NCBI GenBank assembly: GCA_964625145.1 | Contig: CAZVAQ010000197.1 | Location: 1 to 5,726 of the forward strand | Direction: 5' to 3' | From: CAYTRP01 sp964625145 | GTDB lineage: Bacteria; Sumerlaeota; Sumerlaeia; SLMS01; JAHLLQ01 | DNA length: 5,726 nt | Shown here: in pieces, positions 1-5,726 of the stretch | How the letters are laid out: each line of letters begins with the position of its first letter | Numbering within the stretch: the first letter of the stretch is position 1 | Translations under genes and position numbers: made by a program | The notes under the pieces: model-generated | Told to the model about the DNA's origin: nothing | What the model saw: only the letters and a program-made list of their open reading frames with translations | Databases searched by the model: none

Positions 1-2
1 TC

Positions 3-680
3 GACGGCATCGTGTATGTGCAGCCGGAGGATGACGAGCGCATCCTGGCCCAACTTGAGGCGAGCGAGACCCCCGTGGCCGTGGTGGGCGCCATGTCGCG
101 TCCTTCCGAGCGTTTGTGCCATGTGGGCATCGACGAGTTTACCGCCGGCCGCATGGCCATGGGGCACCTGATCGTGGCCGGGGCGCGTCGCATTGTCGTG
201 GCCGTGCCGCAGGAACATCTGCACGAGACGGCCATCGTCAACCGGCTCGAAGGTGCCAAGACGGCCGTGCGCAACTTCAGCGACCCGGCGCTGGGTTTCG
301 ATGTGTTGCCGCTGCCGTTGGATCTTTCGCAGGCGAAGTCGATGTTCCTCAGCCACGTCGGCAAGTGGGGAAAGCCCGACGGCGTGCTGTCCCTGGGCGG
401 GTTGCTGCCGTTTCCGATCCTGCGCGCGCTGGGCGAATTGCGCCTGAGCATCCCGGAAGCTTGCAAGCTGGTCGGCTTTGACGAATCGCCCATGTTCCTC
501 CTCAACGATCCCGCCATCACCGGCATCCGCTATCCCGTGGAGGAGATGTGCCACAAGGCCACGGAGATGTTGGTGAAGATGGTGCAGACCGGTGAGGTGC
601 CGCCTCCGGTGACGATGACGCCGCGCATGATGGCGCGCCGCAGTTCCGAGGCGCCGCTGACTCCTCTCTATTCCCAATAA
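3..680 (+). CDS. LacI/GalR-family transcriptional repressor, C-terminal part (5' end outside window)
   Basis: This is the effector-binding (periplasmic-binding-protein-like) part of a LacI-type regulator, which would bind an operator as a dimer and release it when a small ligand, usually a sugar, binds. The frame is open from the left edge: codons at 3-11 read Asp-Gly-Ile, continuing into VYVQP, which matches the family's DGI-(hydrophobic) strand. The GTG at 12 is therefore internal. Family landmarks follow in order: PVAVVG (about 72-89), the hinge-type VGIDEFTAGRMAMGHL (about 123-170), ARRIVV, the DGVLSLGG strand (about 378-401), VGFDESP (about 471-491, matching VGFDD-P with the ligand-contact Asp), then an ITGIRYPVEEM segment and a terminal MTPRMMARRSS matching the usual P-L-VRxS ending. 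About 225 of the roughly 330-350 family residues are present; the helix-turn-helix and hinge helix lie upstream. TAA stop at 678-680. Ligand and targets cannot be read from this fragment. The gene converges on the kinase gene. Confidence 0.88.
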   Translation, partial: DGIVYVQPEDDERILAQLEASETPVAVVGAMSRPSERLCHVGIDEFTAGRMAMGHLIVAGARRIVVAVPQEHLHETAIVNRLEGAKTAVRNFSDPALGFDVLPLPLDLSQAKSMFLSHVGKWGKPDGVLSLGGLLPFPILRALGELRLSIPEACKLVGFDESPMFLLNDPAITGIRYPVEEMCHKATEMLVKMVQTGEVPPPVTMTPRMMARRSSEAPLTPLYSQ

Positions 681-685
681 GACGT

Positions 686-700
686 GCGGGCTACTCCCGC
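686..700. terminator. Small GC hairpin between convergent stop codons, possible bidirectional terminator
   Basis: GCGGG (686-690) and CCCGC (696-700) form a perfect five-base-pair stem around a CTACT loop. It sits at the junction of the LacI-type gene (stop ends at 680) and the kinase gene (stop 691-693), so the kinase stop codon lies in the loop. The location suits transcription ending from both sides. However, the stem is short and there is no clear T-run on either strand, so a canonical intrinsic terminator is not shown. Confidence 0.25.
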
Positions 701-3700
701 CGACTCGCCATGCTTTCGCCGCCGGCTTCCTTGCGTTCCGGGGAGGCGGTTGTGCTATCGGCGGTGATTGCAGCAGGGCTGGAAAGCAAACTGCCATTAA
801 TATCCCGCCCGGTCCTTGTCCGGCGCTTCCACAGTTCAAAGCGCTCCGCTTCTGACAGTTGCTCCGCTCCCTCGATAGTCTCCACGTTGACCGGGAACGA
901 ATCGAGGATGCGGCCGTTCCCACTCGCGTAGGCTATGGCGAGCGTGCGGCCATCGCGGTTGAATGCCGCCGCCACCGGGATCTCCTGGCTCTGGTCCAGA
1001 ATCATCACCTCGCGGCCGGAGGCCACTTCCCACAACCGCACCGTGCGATCGCGTGAGCAGGTGACGATACGCTGGCCGTCGGGACTGAACGCCAGATGAT
1101 ACAGCGTGCGGCCATGTCCCGCCAGCGTGCTGAGGCGCTCACCAGTTTCCACATCCCAAATCATGGCTACATTTCTGGAACCGCCCGAGGCGAGCATCCG
1201 CCCGTCGGGACTGAATGCCAGGCAAAGGCCCGCCTCCTCTCGCGGAGAGGCGGAAATCCAATGCTGCATCAACTCGCCACTCTCCACATCCCAGAGCAGC
1301 ACACCGTCACTGATCGCTGCGGCTGCCAGATGGCGACCGTCCGGCGAGAAGGCAATCTGGCTGAAGTAATAGGGGCGCTCCGCTTCGTCTTTTGGGGACA
1401 CCGGCGGGGTCAACTCCCGCACCAAGGTCCAGTTGGAAGTGTCCACCAGGCGCACCGTGCGTTGTTGGTCGGCCAATGCGAGATACCGGCCGCGGGGGTC
1501 CGCTGCCAGGTCGATCAGGGAGGTGACGCCCACCTCTGCCAGCAAGGCGCCGTCGGGCACATCGCGGACCTTCGCCCCCGTGCCATACGGGTCCATCGTG
1601 GCCAACCATTCACCGCCGGGATCCATGGCAGCATAGCGGGAGCGAATCAGGAACCGCTTCTCACCCAGGCTCAGCGCGCTGTGCCCGGAATCCACGTTCC
1701 AAATCCATTCGGAATTGCCAAAGACACGGTCGCGATGTGTGGGCACGCCGTAGACGCGCATGTCCGCCATAGGTGTGGGGATCTCATCAATGGCCAGCTC
1801 GGTTCGGGCCACGGTGTGGTGGAACTGCTCGAGATCCACCAGGCGGGCTTCGCGCGAGGAAACGGTCAGGAGCGATCGTCCGTCCGGACAGAACTCGACC
1901 TTGAACGTCGGACCCAGCGTCTGGATCACTCCCAGTTCCGATCCGGTGGCGACATCGAACAAACGGCATGCGCCTTCGTCATTCGCCGTGGCGACCATGG
2001 TGCCGTCCGGGCTGATGGCGGCATCGTGCAACCAGGAGTCGTGGTTTTCGAACGCCCGAACCAGTTCCAGCGATTGGGCGTCATGCAATCGTGCCTTGCG
2101 ATCCATGCAGGCGGTCAGCAGATGGCGGCCGTCGCTGGTCCATCGAATCCCCAATACGCTGGCTTCGAAGTCGGTGATCTCGCCTGCGATTTCTCCAGTG
2201 CCGGCATTGAAGATCCTGACTCCCTGGTCCAGGATGGCGACGGCGAACTGTGTGCCATCGGGCTTCCACGCCGCCGCATAGGCATTGCCACCCAAGGGAG
2301 AGGATTCCAGCACCAGTTGGGCAAAGGTCGCATCAAACAACCGGAAGCGATTGTCCGCGCCACCGGTCAGCACCAGCTCCCCGTTGGGCGAGAAGCGCGC
2401 GATGCGCTGGTATTCCCTACCGAACAACTCGTGGAGGATCTTGCCGTCCTCCAGACGGACGACATAGACGCGATTGTCGAAGCTGGCGACTGCCGCAGTC
2501 TTCCCATCCGGGCTCAGGTCAAATCCCCATGCCACACTTGTGCCCACGGGAATCTTCCGGACAATCTGACCTGTGCCCCTGTCCACCACAAGCAGTTGGC
2601 CGTTGCTGCTGAGGAGGAACCTGTCCCTTGTCGAGTCGAACTCACCGTGATAGAAATCCTGTTCGCCACGAATCAGGATGCTTTCGGGATGCAACCTGGC
2701 CATCAGATAGCCCCATTCCCAATTGCGAAACGCGGGCGGGGACTTGGTCAGCAACACGTCCAGCGCCTTGTCGACGCGTCCCTCCTCGACGGCGTCCTCG
2801 GCAAGCAACACGGAACTGAAGTATTGCTCGCGCTCGGCCTGCAGGCGCGCGGCATTGGCCAGTTGGCTCTCTTCCAGAGCCAATCTCTCGGCGTTTCGTG
2901 CGGCGGTACTGGCGATTTCCAGCATCCGCCCCCGGTCCTCCAACTCTTGATTCTTGCGCGCCATGGAGGCGGAATGCTGCAGGGCGACTCCCAGCAGTGC
3001 CAGGGCGAGCACGGCCGCCGCCGCCAGTCCGTACCGTCGCTGTCGCTTCTCCGAGCGCATCTGTGTCTCGCGGCGCCCGACTTGAAGGAGCACCTCCTCG
3101 CGCACCGGGGCGTTCTCCATGCGCATGGCCATCACGCGGGCCAGCGCCAAGTCACCTTCCTTCAAGGCGAGCCGGGCGTAGCGCTGCAGGATGCGCTCGT
3201 GCATTGGCGGCACACCGGGATTGCCCGGCCATCTCACCAACGCCCTCTCCAACAGCGCCAGACAACCGTTCAGCTCCTGGTAGGTTTGCGACGCAGATTC
3301 CCCACTGGTTGAATCTTCGGGAAGATGCCTGTCAATTTCTTCAATGCTCTTTGCCGCCCGGGCGGACAGCTCCATCGATTCACGGCGCCGGTTCGAGCCC
3401 GAGATGAAATCCTGAACCCTGCCCATGAACTCTTCCACCGAATGTGGGCGCCTGGCAGGATCCCGCATGAGCGCCTGCTCGGCCAGATCGGCCAGTTCCC
3501 GCGGTATCACCTGCCCGCGGACGTCGCGTTCGGGTACCAGGACATCGACCTGGCGTGAATGGCGGATGGAGTCCTCGTTGGTTTCCGCCTCGTGCGGATA
3601 CATACCTGTCAGCAGATAGTACAAAGTCCCGCCCAGCAAATACACATCGGTCAGCGGCGATATTCCAATCGCCGACTCCAGCGTTTGTTCCGGAGCCATC

Positions 3701-4488
3701 ATGGAAGGTGTGCCGGCGGGATTGGAAGCAGTCGCGGGTGTGGACAGATGACGCAGCGGCCGGGCGGCGGGATAGCCCTTCTCCGGCGCCGAGTCCATCA
3801 TCAGGGCCAGCCCCCAATCCATCAGCAGCACCTCGCCGAATTCCCCCACCATCACCTGCGATGGCTTCAGGTCGCGGTGCACAATGCGACGGGAGTGGGC
3901 AAAGGCGATCGCCTGGCACATGGAGATCAGGATGGGCAGGTGCCGCGCGAGGTACTCGTCCTGGTGCAGCTTGGGAAAATCGGTGTCGAGCAACAGGTCC
4001 CACGGCTGCCCGCGCACCAGCTTCATCGCAAGCAGCGGCCTGCCATCCGAATCCAGGCCCAGGTCATACACGGGCACGATGTTGGGATGCTCGAGATGGG
4101 CGGTGACCACCGCCTCCTGCTGGAATTGTTGCTCGAGGTACAACGCGTTCCTGCCATCGCTCTTCAGCCGCTCGTAATGCTTCTCATGAACGCGCTTTAC
4201 GGCCACAACGCGATCGAGGGAAGTCTGCACCGCTTGCCACACCTCGCCGCTGCCGCCTTCGGCAACCCGGCGAATCAAAACGAACGAGTTGTTCCCCCCC
4301 AGGCGCTCAAAGGTCGCCTGGTCCATCTCGCTCGGCGTGGTGGGCATCGTGGCGACACCCCATTCCGCCAATCGGGGAACATGCCGGGTGGCGCCCAGGT
4401 CGGTGTCGCGATTGCTGGAGGCATCAACCTTCCCACCGCTCTCCGGCACTGGAGGCTCATCGCCTTCCTGATTAGGCTGTTCCGCCAT
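691..4488 (-). CDS. Membrane-anchored Ser/Thr protein kinase with C-terminal WD40 repeats (1265 aa)
   Basis: A Hanks-type kinase likely to phosphorylate Ser/Thr on proteins in response to something sensed by its WD40 part. Domains: disordered N-terminus (1-65); kinase domain about 68-362; helical TPR-like segment about 400-465; basic stretch then one transmembrane helix (486-504); short coiled coil (507-555); NWEWGYL linker (589-595); about 14 WD40-like repeats (about 626-1200); charged tail. Kinase residues: glycine loop AEGGSGEV (76-83, first Gly replaced by Ala), K98, E125, HRDLKPSQ (204-211), DWG (224-226), APE (265-267), D281, R347. HRD and both lysine/glutamate partners are intact. Q211 replaces the usual metal-binding Asn, and DWG replaces DFG, the latter common in related bacterial kinases. 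The basic residues before the helix suggest the kinase is cytoplasmic and the propellers outside. ATG 4486-4488 is the first start after an in-frame TAA, but no Shine-Dalgarno is visible; M48 is a less likely alternative. TAG stop at 691-693. The deacetylase gene lies 109 bases upstream in the same direction. Substrate unknown. Confidence 0.95.
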   Translation of the reverse strand: MAEQPNQEGDEPPVPESGGKVDASSNRDTDLGATRHVPRLAEWGVATMPTTPSEMDQATFERLGGNNSFVLIRRVAEGGSGEVWQAVQTSLDRVVAVKRVHEKHYERLKSDGRNALYLEQQFQQEAVVTAHLEHPNIVPVYDLGLDSDGRPLLAMKLVRGQPWDLLLDTDFPKLHQDEYLARHLPILISMCQAIAFAHSRRIVHRDLKPSQVMVGEFGEVLLMDWGLALMMDSAPEKGYPAARPLRHLSTPATASNPAGTPSMMAPEQTLESAIGISPLTDVYLLGGTLYYLLTGMYPHEAETNEDSIRHSRQVDVLVPERDVRGQVIPRELADLAEQALMRDPARRPHSVEEFMGRVQDFISGSNRRRESMELSARAAKSIEEIDRHLPEDSTSGESASQTYQELNGCLALLERALVRWPGNPGVPPMHERILQRYARLALKEGDLALARVMAMRMENAPVREEVLLQVGRRETQMRSEKRQRRYGLAAAAVLALALLGVALQHSASMARKNQELEDRGRMLEIASTAARNAERLALEESQLANAARLQAEREQYFSSVLLAEDAVEEGRVDKALDVLLTKSPPAFRNWEWGYLMARLHPESILIRGEQDFYHGEFDSTRDRFLLSSNGQLLVVDRGTGQIVRKIPVGTSVAWGFDLSPDGKTAAVASFDNRVYVVRLEDGKILHELFGREYQRIARFSPNGELVLTGGADNRFRLFDATFAQLVLESSPLGGNAYAAAWKPDGTQFAVAILDQGVRIFNAGTGEIAGEITDFEASVLGIRWTSDGRHLLTACMDRKARLHDAQSLELVRAFENHDSWLHDAAISPDGTMVATANDEGACRLFDVATGSELGVIQTLGPTFKVEFCPDGRSLLTVSSREARLVDLEQFHHTVARTELAIDEIPTPMADMRVYGVPTHRDRVFGNSEWIWNVDSGHSALSLGEKRFLIRSRYAAMDPGGEWLATMDPYGTGAKVRDVPDGALLAEVGVTSLIDLAADPRGRYLALADQQRTVRLVDTSNWTLVRELTPPVSPKDEAERPYYFSQIAFSPDGRHLAAAAISDGVLLWDVESGELMQHWISASPREEAGLCLAFSPDGRMLASGGSRNVAMIWDVETGERLSTLAGHGRTLYHLAFSPDGQRIVTCSRDRTVRLWEVASGREVMILDQSQEIPVAAAFNRDGRTLAIAYASGNGRILDSFPVNVETIEGAEQLSEAERFELWKRRTRTGRDINGSLLSSPAAITADSTTASPERKEAGGESMASRRE
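889..2613 (-). repeat. Coding region of about 14 WD40-like repeats, likely two seven-bladed propellers
   Basis: Within the kinase gene, the protein cycles through units of roughly 40 residues with a SPDG-type turn followed by a strand ending in WD, FD or a degenerate version. Blade-end motifs fall near residues 635, 678, 718, 760, 802, 844, 884, 930, 975, 1015, 1066, 1111, 1153 and 1195. The C-terminal blades are closest to consensus (LLWDVESGE, MIWDVETGE, RLWEVASGR) and the N-terminal and middle ones are degraded. Fourteen motifs would fit two seven-bladed propellers, but the count is by eye. The coding repeat is visible in DNA too: 1076-1095 and 1202-1221 match at 19 of 20 bases, 126 bases (42 codons) apart. 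Confidence 0.75.
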
Positions 4489-4510
4489 GAGACGCGATGG
4501 GGACGCGATG
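4489..4510 (-). repeat. Tandem 9-base repeat immediately before the kinase start
   Basis: GACGCGATG occurs at 4491-4499 and again at 4502-4510 (CATCGCGTC twice when read toward the kinase gene), an 11-base period, about one helical turn. It occupies the place where a ribosome binding site would be expected, and no purine-rich Shine-Dalgarno is present. It could be a regulator site overlapping the transcript leader, or chance in GC-rich DNA. Confidence 0.4.
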
Positions 4511-4511
4511 A

Positions 4512-4541
4512 ATTAGCGATTGTTCAGACCCCAACTGTCAC
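4512..4541 (-). promoter_or_regulatory. Weak sigma70-like promoter candidate for the kinase gene
   Basis: Read on the minus strand, GTGACA (4536-4541, five of six matches to TTGACA) is followed after 18 bases by GCTAAT (4512-4517, four of six to TATAAT). This would put the transcript start about 15-20 bases before the kinase ATG. It lies in the 109-base spacer after the deacetylase stop, so the kinase could have its own transcript as well as read-through. The match is modest and PVC-group promoters are poorly known to me. Confidence 0.25.
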
Positions 4542-4597
4542 CAAGACAAGATCATTGGCGGAGGCATGGTCAACGAGGAAAATGGTATCGTTGGCAA

Positions 4598-5500
4598 TCA
4601 CGCCTCCAAAAGATCAATTCCTGCAAGGATTGTGTTAACATGCAGCGCAACCGTGTCCTCCAGGCGACGCGCATAACCACCCCCCGTGACCGTGACGAAA
4701 GGAATGGATCCAGCCACGCAGGCCTCCAGAACCATCCGATCCCGCAACTCCATGCCGCCCATGCTTAACCCCAACGATCCCAACACGTCACCTTCGTAGG
4801 GGTCCACCCCTGCCACATAGATTATCAGTTGCGGGTCGAAACGGGAAAACAGTTCCGACAATCCCGCTTCCAGCAAAGCCAGGTAACCCGCGTCACCAAT
4901 ATGCATCTCGACCCCGATATCCAGGTCACTCTTCTCCTTCGGTGGATAAAGTTGTTCCTGATGAATGGAGAATGTAAAGACCCTCTCATCATTGCGGAAG
5001 ATCCGCGCCGTGCCATTTCCTTGATGCACATCTGTGTCAATAATGGCAATGCGATCACACATTCTGTCCTGCAACAATTGCATGGCTGCAATGGCCACGT
5101 CGTTTATGTAGCAAAACCCCTCCGCATGATCGGCGAATCCGTGATGGAACCCCCCGCCCAGATGACAGGCACCGCCGCGCTCCAAGGCGCGTTGCGCGCA
5201 CAGGATCGTCCCACCGGCGGTGTACCGGCATCCTTCGATGATCTGCCGCGTGATGGGCAGCTCGCTGCTGATGGTGCGTGGCGTATGGCGATGGGACATC
5301 AGGTCGCGCAGGTATTCCGGCTCCAGCACGCCGAGCAACTGATCGTCGGTGGCGGGGGGAGCCAACTCGGTCTCGTCCGGATTGACCACCCCTTCCCTCA
5401 CGAGCTGCTCTTTGATCAGTCGAAACTTGCTGGTCGGAAAGACATGTTTCCCGATGTCCATCTCGTAGTGGGGTGACCAGACAAAGGCGGGGCGGGGCAT
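4598..5500 (-). CDS. Histone-deacetylase-family Zn-dependent deacylase, class IV/HDAC11-like (300 aa)
   Basis: A cytoplasmic arginase-fold hydrolase that would remove acetyl or other acyl groups from lysine side chains or small amines such as acetylpolyamines; the true substrate cannot be told. Numbered from the ATG at 5500, the family motifs run: SPHYEMDIGKHVFP (about 9-22); HLGGGFHH (113-120) with tandem catalytic His119-His120; GEGFCYINDVA (127-137); DTDVHQGNG (155-163) with zinc ligands Asp157 and His159; SDLDIG (191-196); AGVDPYEGD (230-238) with the third zinc ligand Asp233; and GGGYA (273-277) with Tyr276, the transition-state tyrosine. All catalytic residues are present and the length is normal for bacterial members. 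No signal peptide or membrane segment is seen. The wording resembles bacterial class IV (HDAC11-like) proteins more than AcuC. The frame stays open to an ATG at 5551 (317 aa), but the extra 17 residues precede the domain, have no Shine-Dalgarno and carry rare-looking codons, whereas GAGGA lies 8 bases before ATG 5500. TGA stop at 4598-4600. The kinase gene follows after 109 bases. Confidence 0.9.
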   Translation of the reverse strand: MPRPAFVWSPHYEMDIGKHVFPTSKFRLIKEQLVREGVVNPDETELAPPATDDQLLGVLEPEYLRDLMSHRHTPRTISSELPITRQIIEGCRYTAGGTILCAQRALERGGACHLGGGFHHGFADHAEGFCYINDVAIAAMQLLQDRMCDRIAIIDTDVHQGNGTARIFRNDERVFTFSIHQEQLYPPKEKSDLDIGVEMHIGDAGYLALLEAGLSELFSRFDPQLIIYVAGVDPYEGDVLGSLGLSMGGMELRDRMVLEACVAGSIPFVTVTGGGYARRLEDTVALHVNTILAGIDLLEA

Positions 5501-5508
5501 TGGGAGTG

Positions 5509-5513
5509 TCCTC
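5509..5513 (-). promoter_or_regulatory. Shine-Dalgarno supporting the deacetylase start at 5500
   Basis: Read on the minus strand, GAGGA (5509-5513) stands 8 bases before the ATG at 5498-5500, close to ideal spacing. The alternative ATG at 5549-5551 is preceded by a pyrimidine-rich TCCCTTTCCGC with no such motif. This is the main reason for choosing the shorter protein. Confidence 0.6.
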
Positions 5514-5551
5514 GGTGGCTTTCTGTCGGGAGCTTCAATTACCGCGCTCAT

Positions 5552-5726
5552 GCGGAAAGGGATTGCCGGGCTGGCGGTTGGGCGCTAGTCGCAATCCGGA
5601 CTCGCGTGTGCCTTGTTTTCAATCCGGAGCGATCGGCCACCATGCAGAGTACGAACTCCCTGCCATCTTGCCGTCGCCCCATCGCGCCGCGCGTGGCGGA
5701 TCGCTCTGTGCCGCGTCCCAGGCCAA
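5552..5726. other. Right-hand edge without an identified gene; possible end of an upstream minus-strand gene
   Basis: No protein family is recognised here. On the minus strand all three frames are open at the window edge. One ends with TGA at 5619-5621 after 35 codons (ends WWPIAPD). One ends with TAG about 35 bases later (ends ASPDCD). One runs 58 codons to a TGA at 5548-5550 that overlaps the ATG at 5549-5551 as ATGA. On the plus strand an ATG at 5642 opens a frame to the edge (begins MQSTNSLPSC), but its nearest GGAG is 12 bases away. Third-position GC is about 63-71% in the three minus frames and does not pick a winner. An upstream gene ending here on the minus strand is plausible; which frame is real cannot be decided. 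Confidence 0.3.
5592..5628. repeat. Duplicated 9-base motif CAATCCGGA upstream of the deacetylase gene
   Basis: CAATCCGGA occurs at 5592-5600 and 5620-5628, 28 bases apart start to start. Each copy contains the palindrome TCCGGA. The pair lies 90-130 bases before the proposed deacetylase start, a position suited to a regulator site. Two nine-base matches in a short stretch may also be chance. Confidence 0.3.

Noticed and set aside
12..14. GTG as a true start for the left-hand gene
   Set aside because: Residues Asp-Gly-Ile just upstream continue the LacI-family pattern and the protein would lack its DNA-binding half. The frame is open to the edge, so the gene is cut by the window.
1096..3312. 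A 738-codon open frame on the plus strand opposite the kinase gene
   Set aside because: It is in the mirrored codon frame of the kinase gene, where stops arise only from Leu TTA/CTA and Ser TCA codons, which a GC-rich gene rarely uses. Its product shows no recognisable family, while the minus-strand product has clear WD40 signatures throughout.
3559..4638. A 359-codon plus-strand open frame across the kinase domain and spacer
   Set aside because: Same mirrored frame effect as the longer antisense frame. The opposite strand encodes unmistakable kinase motifs and this frame has none of its own.
4829..5476. A 215-codon plus-strand open frame opposite the deacetylase gene
   Set aside because: The minus strand carries the full set of deacetylase catalytic motifs over the same bases. 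The plus-strand translation resembles no family I know.
5593..5622. A sigma70-like promoter for the deacetylase (TTGAAA then CGGATT on the minus strand)
   Set aside because: The -35 element is good (five of six) but the -10 matches only two of six at 18-base spacing, and no better -10 lies at 16-18 bases.
5642..5726. A divergent plus-strand gene beginning at ATG 5642
   Set aside because: Only 28 codons are visible, the nearest GGAG is 12 bases upstream, and the translation is an Arg/Pro-rich string with no family signature. It cannot be supported from this window.

Overview
The window looks like chromosomal DNA from a GC-rich bacterium of the PVC group, most plausibly Verrucomicrobiota or a close relative (Planctomycetota and Lentisphaerota are alternatives). 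The main reason is the central gene, a giant membrane-anchored Ser/Thr kinase fused to WD40 repeats. Its wording (a DWGLA activation-loop motif and an NWEWGYL linker before the propeller) is, from memory, typical of that group. The assignment is inference; no rRNA or other phylogenetic marker is present.

Layout. (1) Positions 3-680, plus strand: the C-terminal two thirds of a LacI/GalR-family repressor. Its DNA-binding head lies off the left edge. (2) Positions 681-690: ten bases between two converging stop codons, with a small GC hairpin across the junction. (3) Positions 691-4488, minus strand: a 1265-residue protein with a cytoplasmic kinase domain, helical/TPR-like linker, one transmembrane helix, short coiled coil and about 14 WD40-like repeats. 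Its catalytic loop has Gln where the metal-binding Asn is expected. (4) Positions 4489-4597: a 109-base spacer with a weak promoter candidate and a tandem 9-base repeat directly before the kinase start. (5) Positions 4598-5500, minus strand: a complete histone-deacetylase-fold (class IV/HDAC11-like) Zn hydrolase with all expected catalytic residues. A good Shine-Dalgarno supports the ATG at 5500 over the longer ATG at 5551. (6) Positions 5501-5726: no gene I can identify. It holds the deacetylase leader, a duplicated 9-base motif, and short open frames, one of which ends in an ATGA overlap with the longer deacetylase start.

The deacetylase and kinase genes run in the same direction and may be co-transcribed, so two eukaryote-like post-translational modification enzymes (lysine deacylation and Ser/Thr phosphorylation) lie side by side. 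The converging LacI-type regulator is probably part of a separate unit to the left, usually a carbohydrate-use locus. A functional link between the kinase and the deacetylase is only a hypothesis. I found no mobile element, CRISPR array, tRNA or rRNA.
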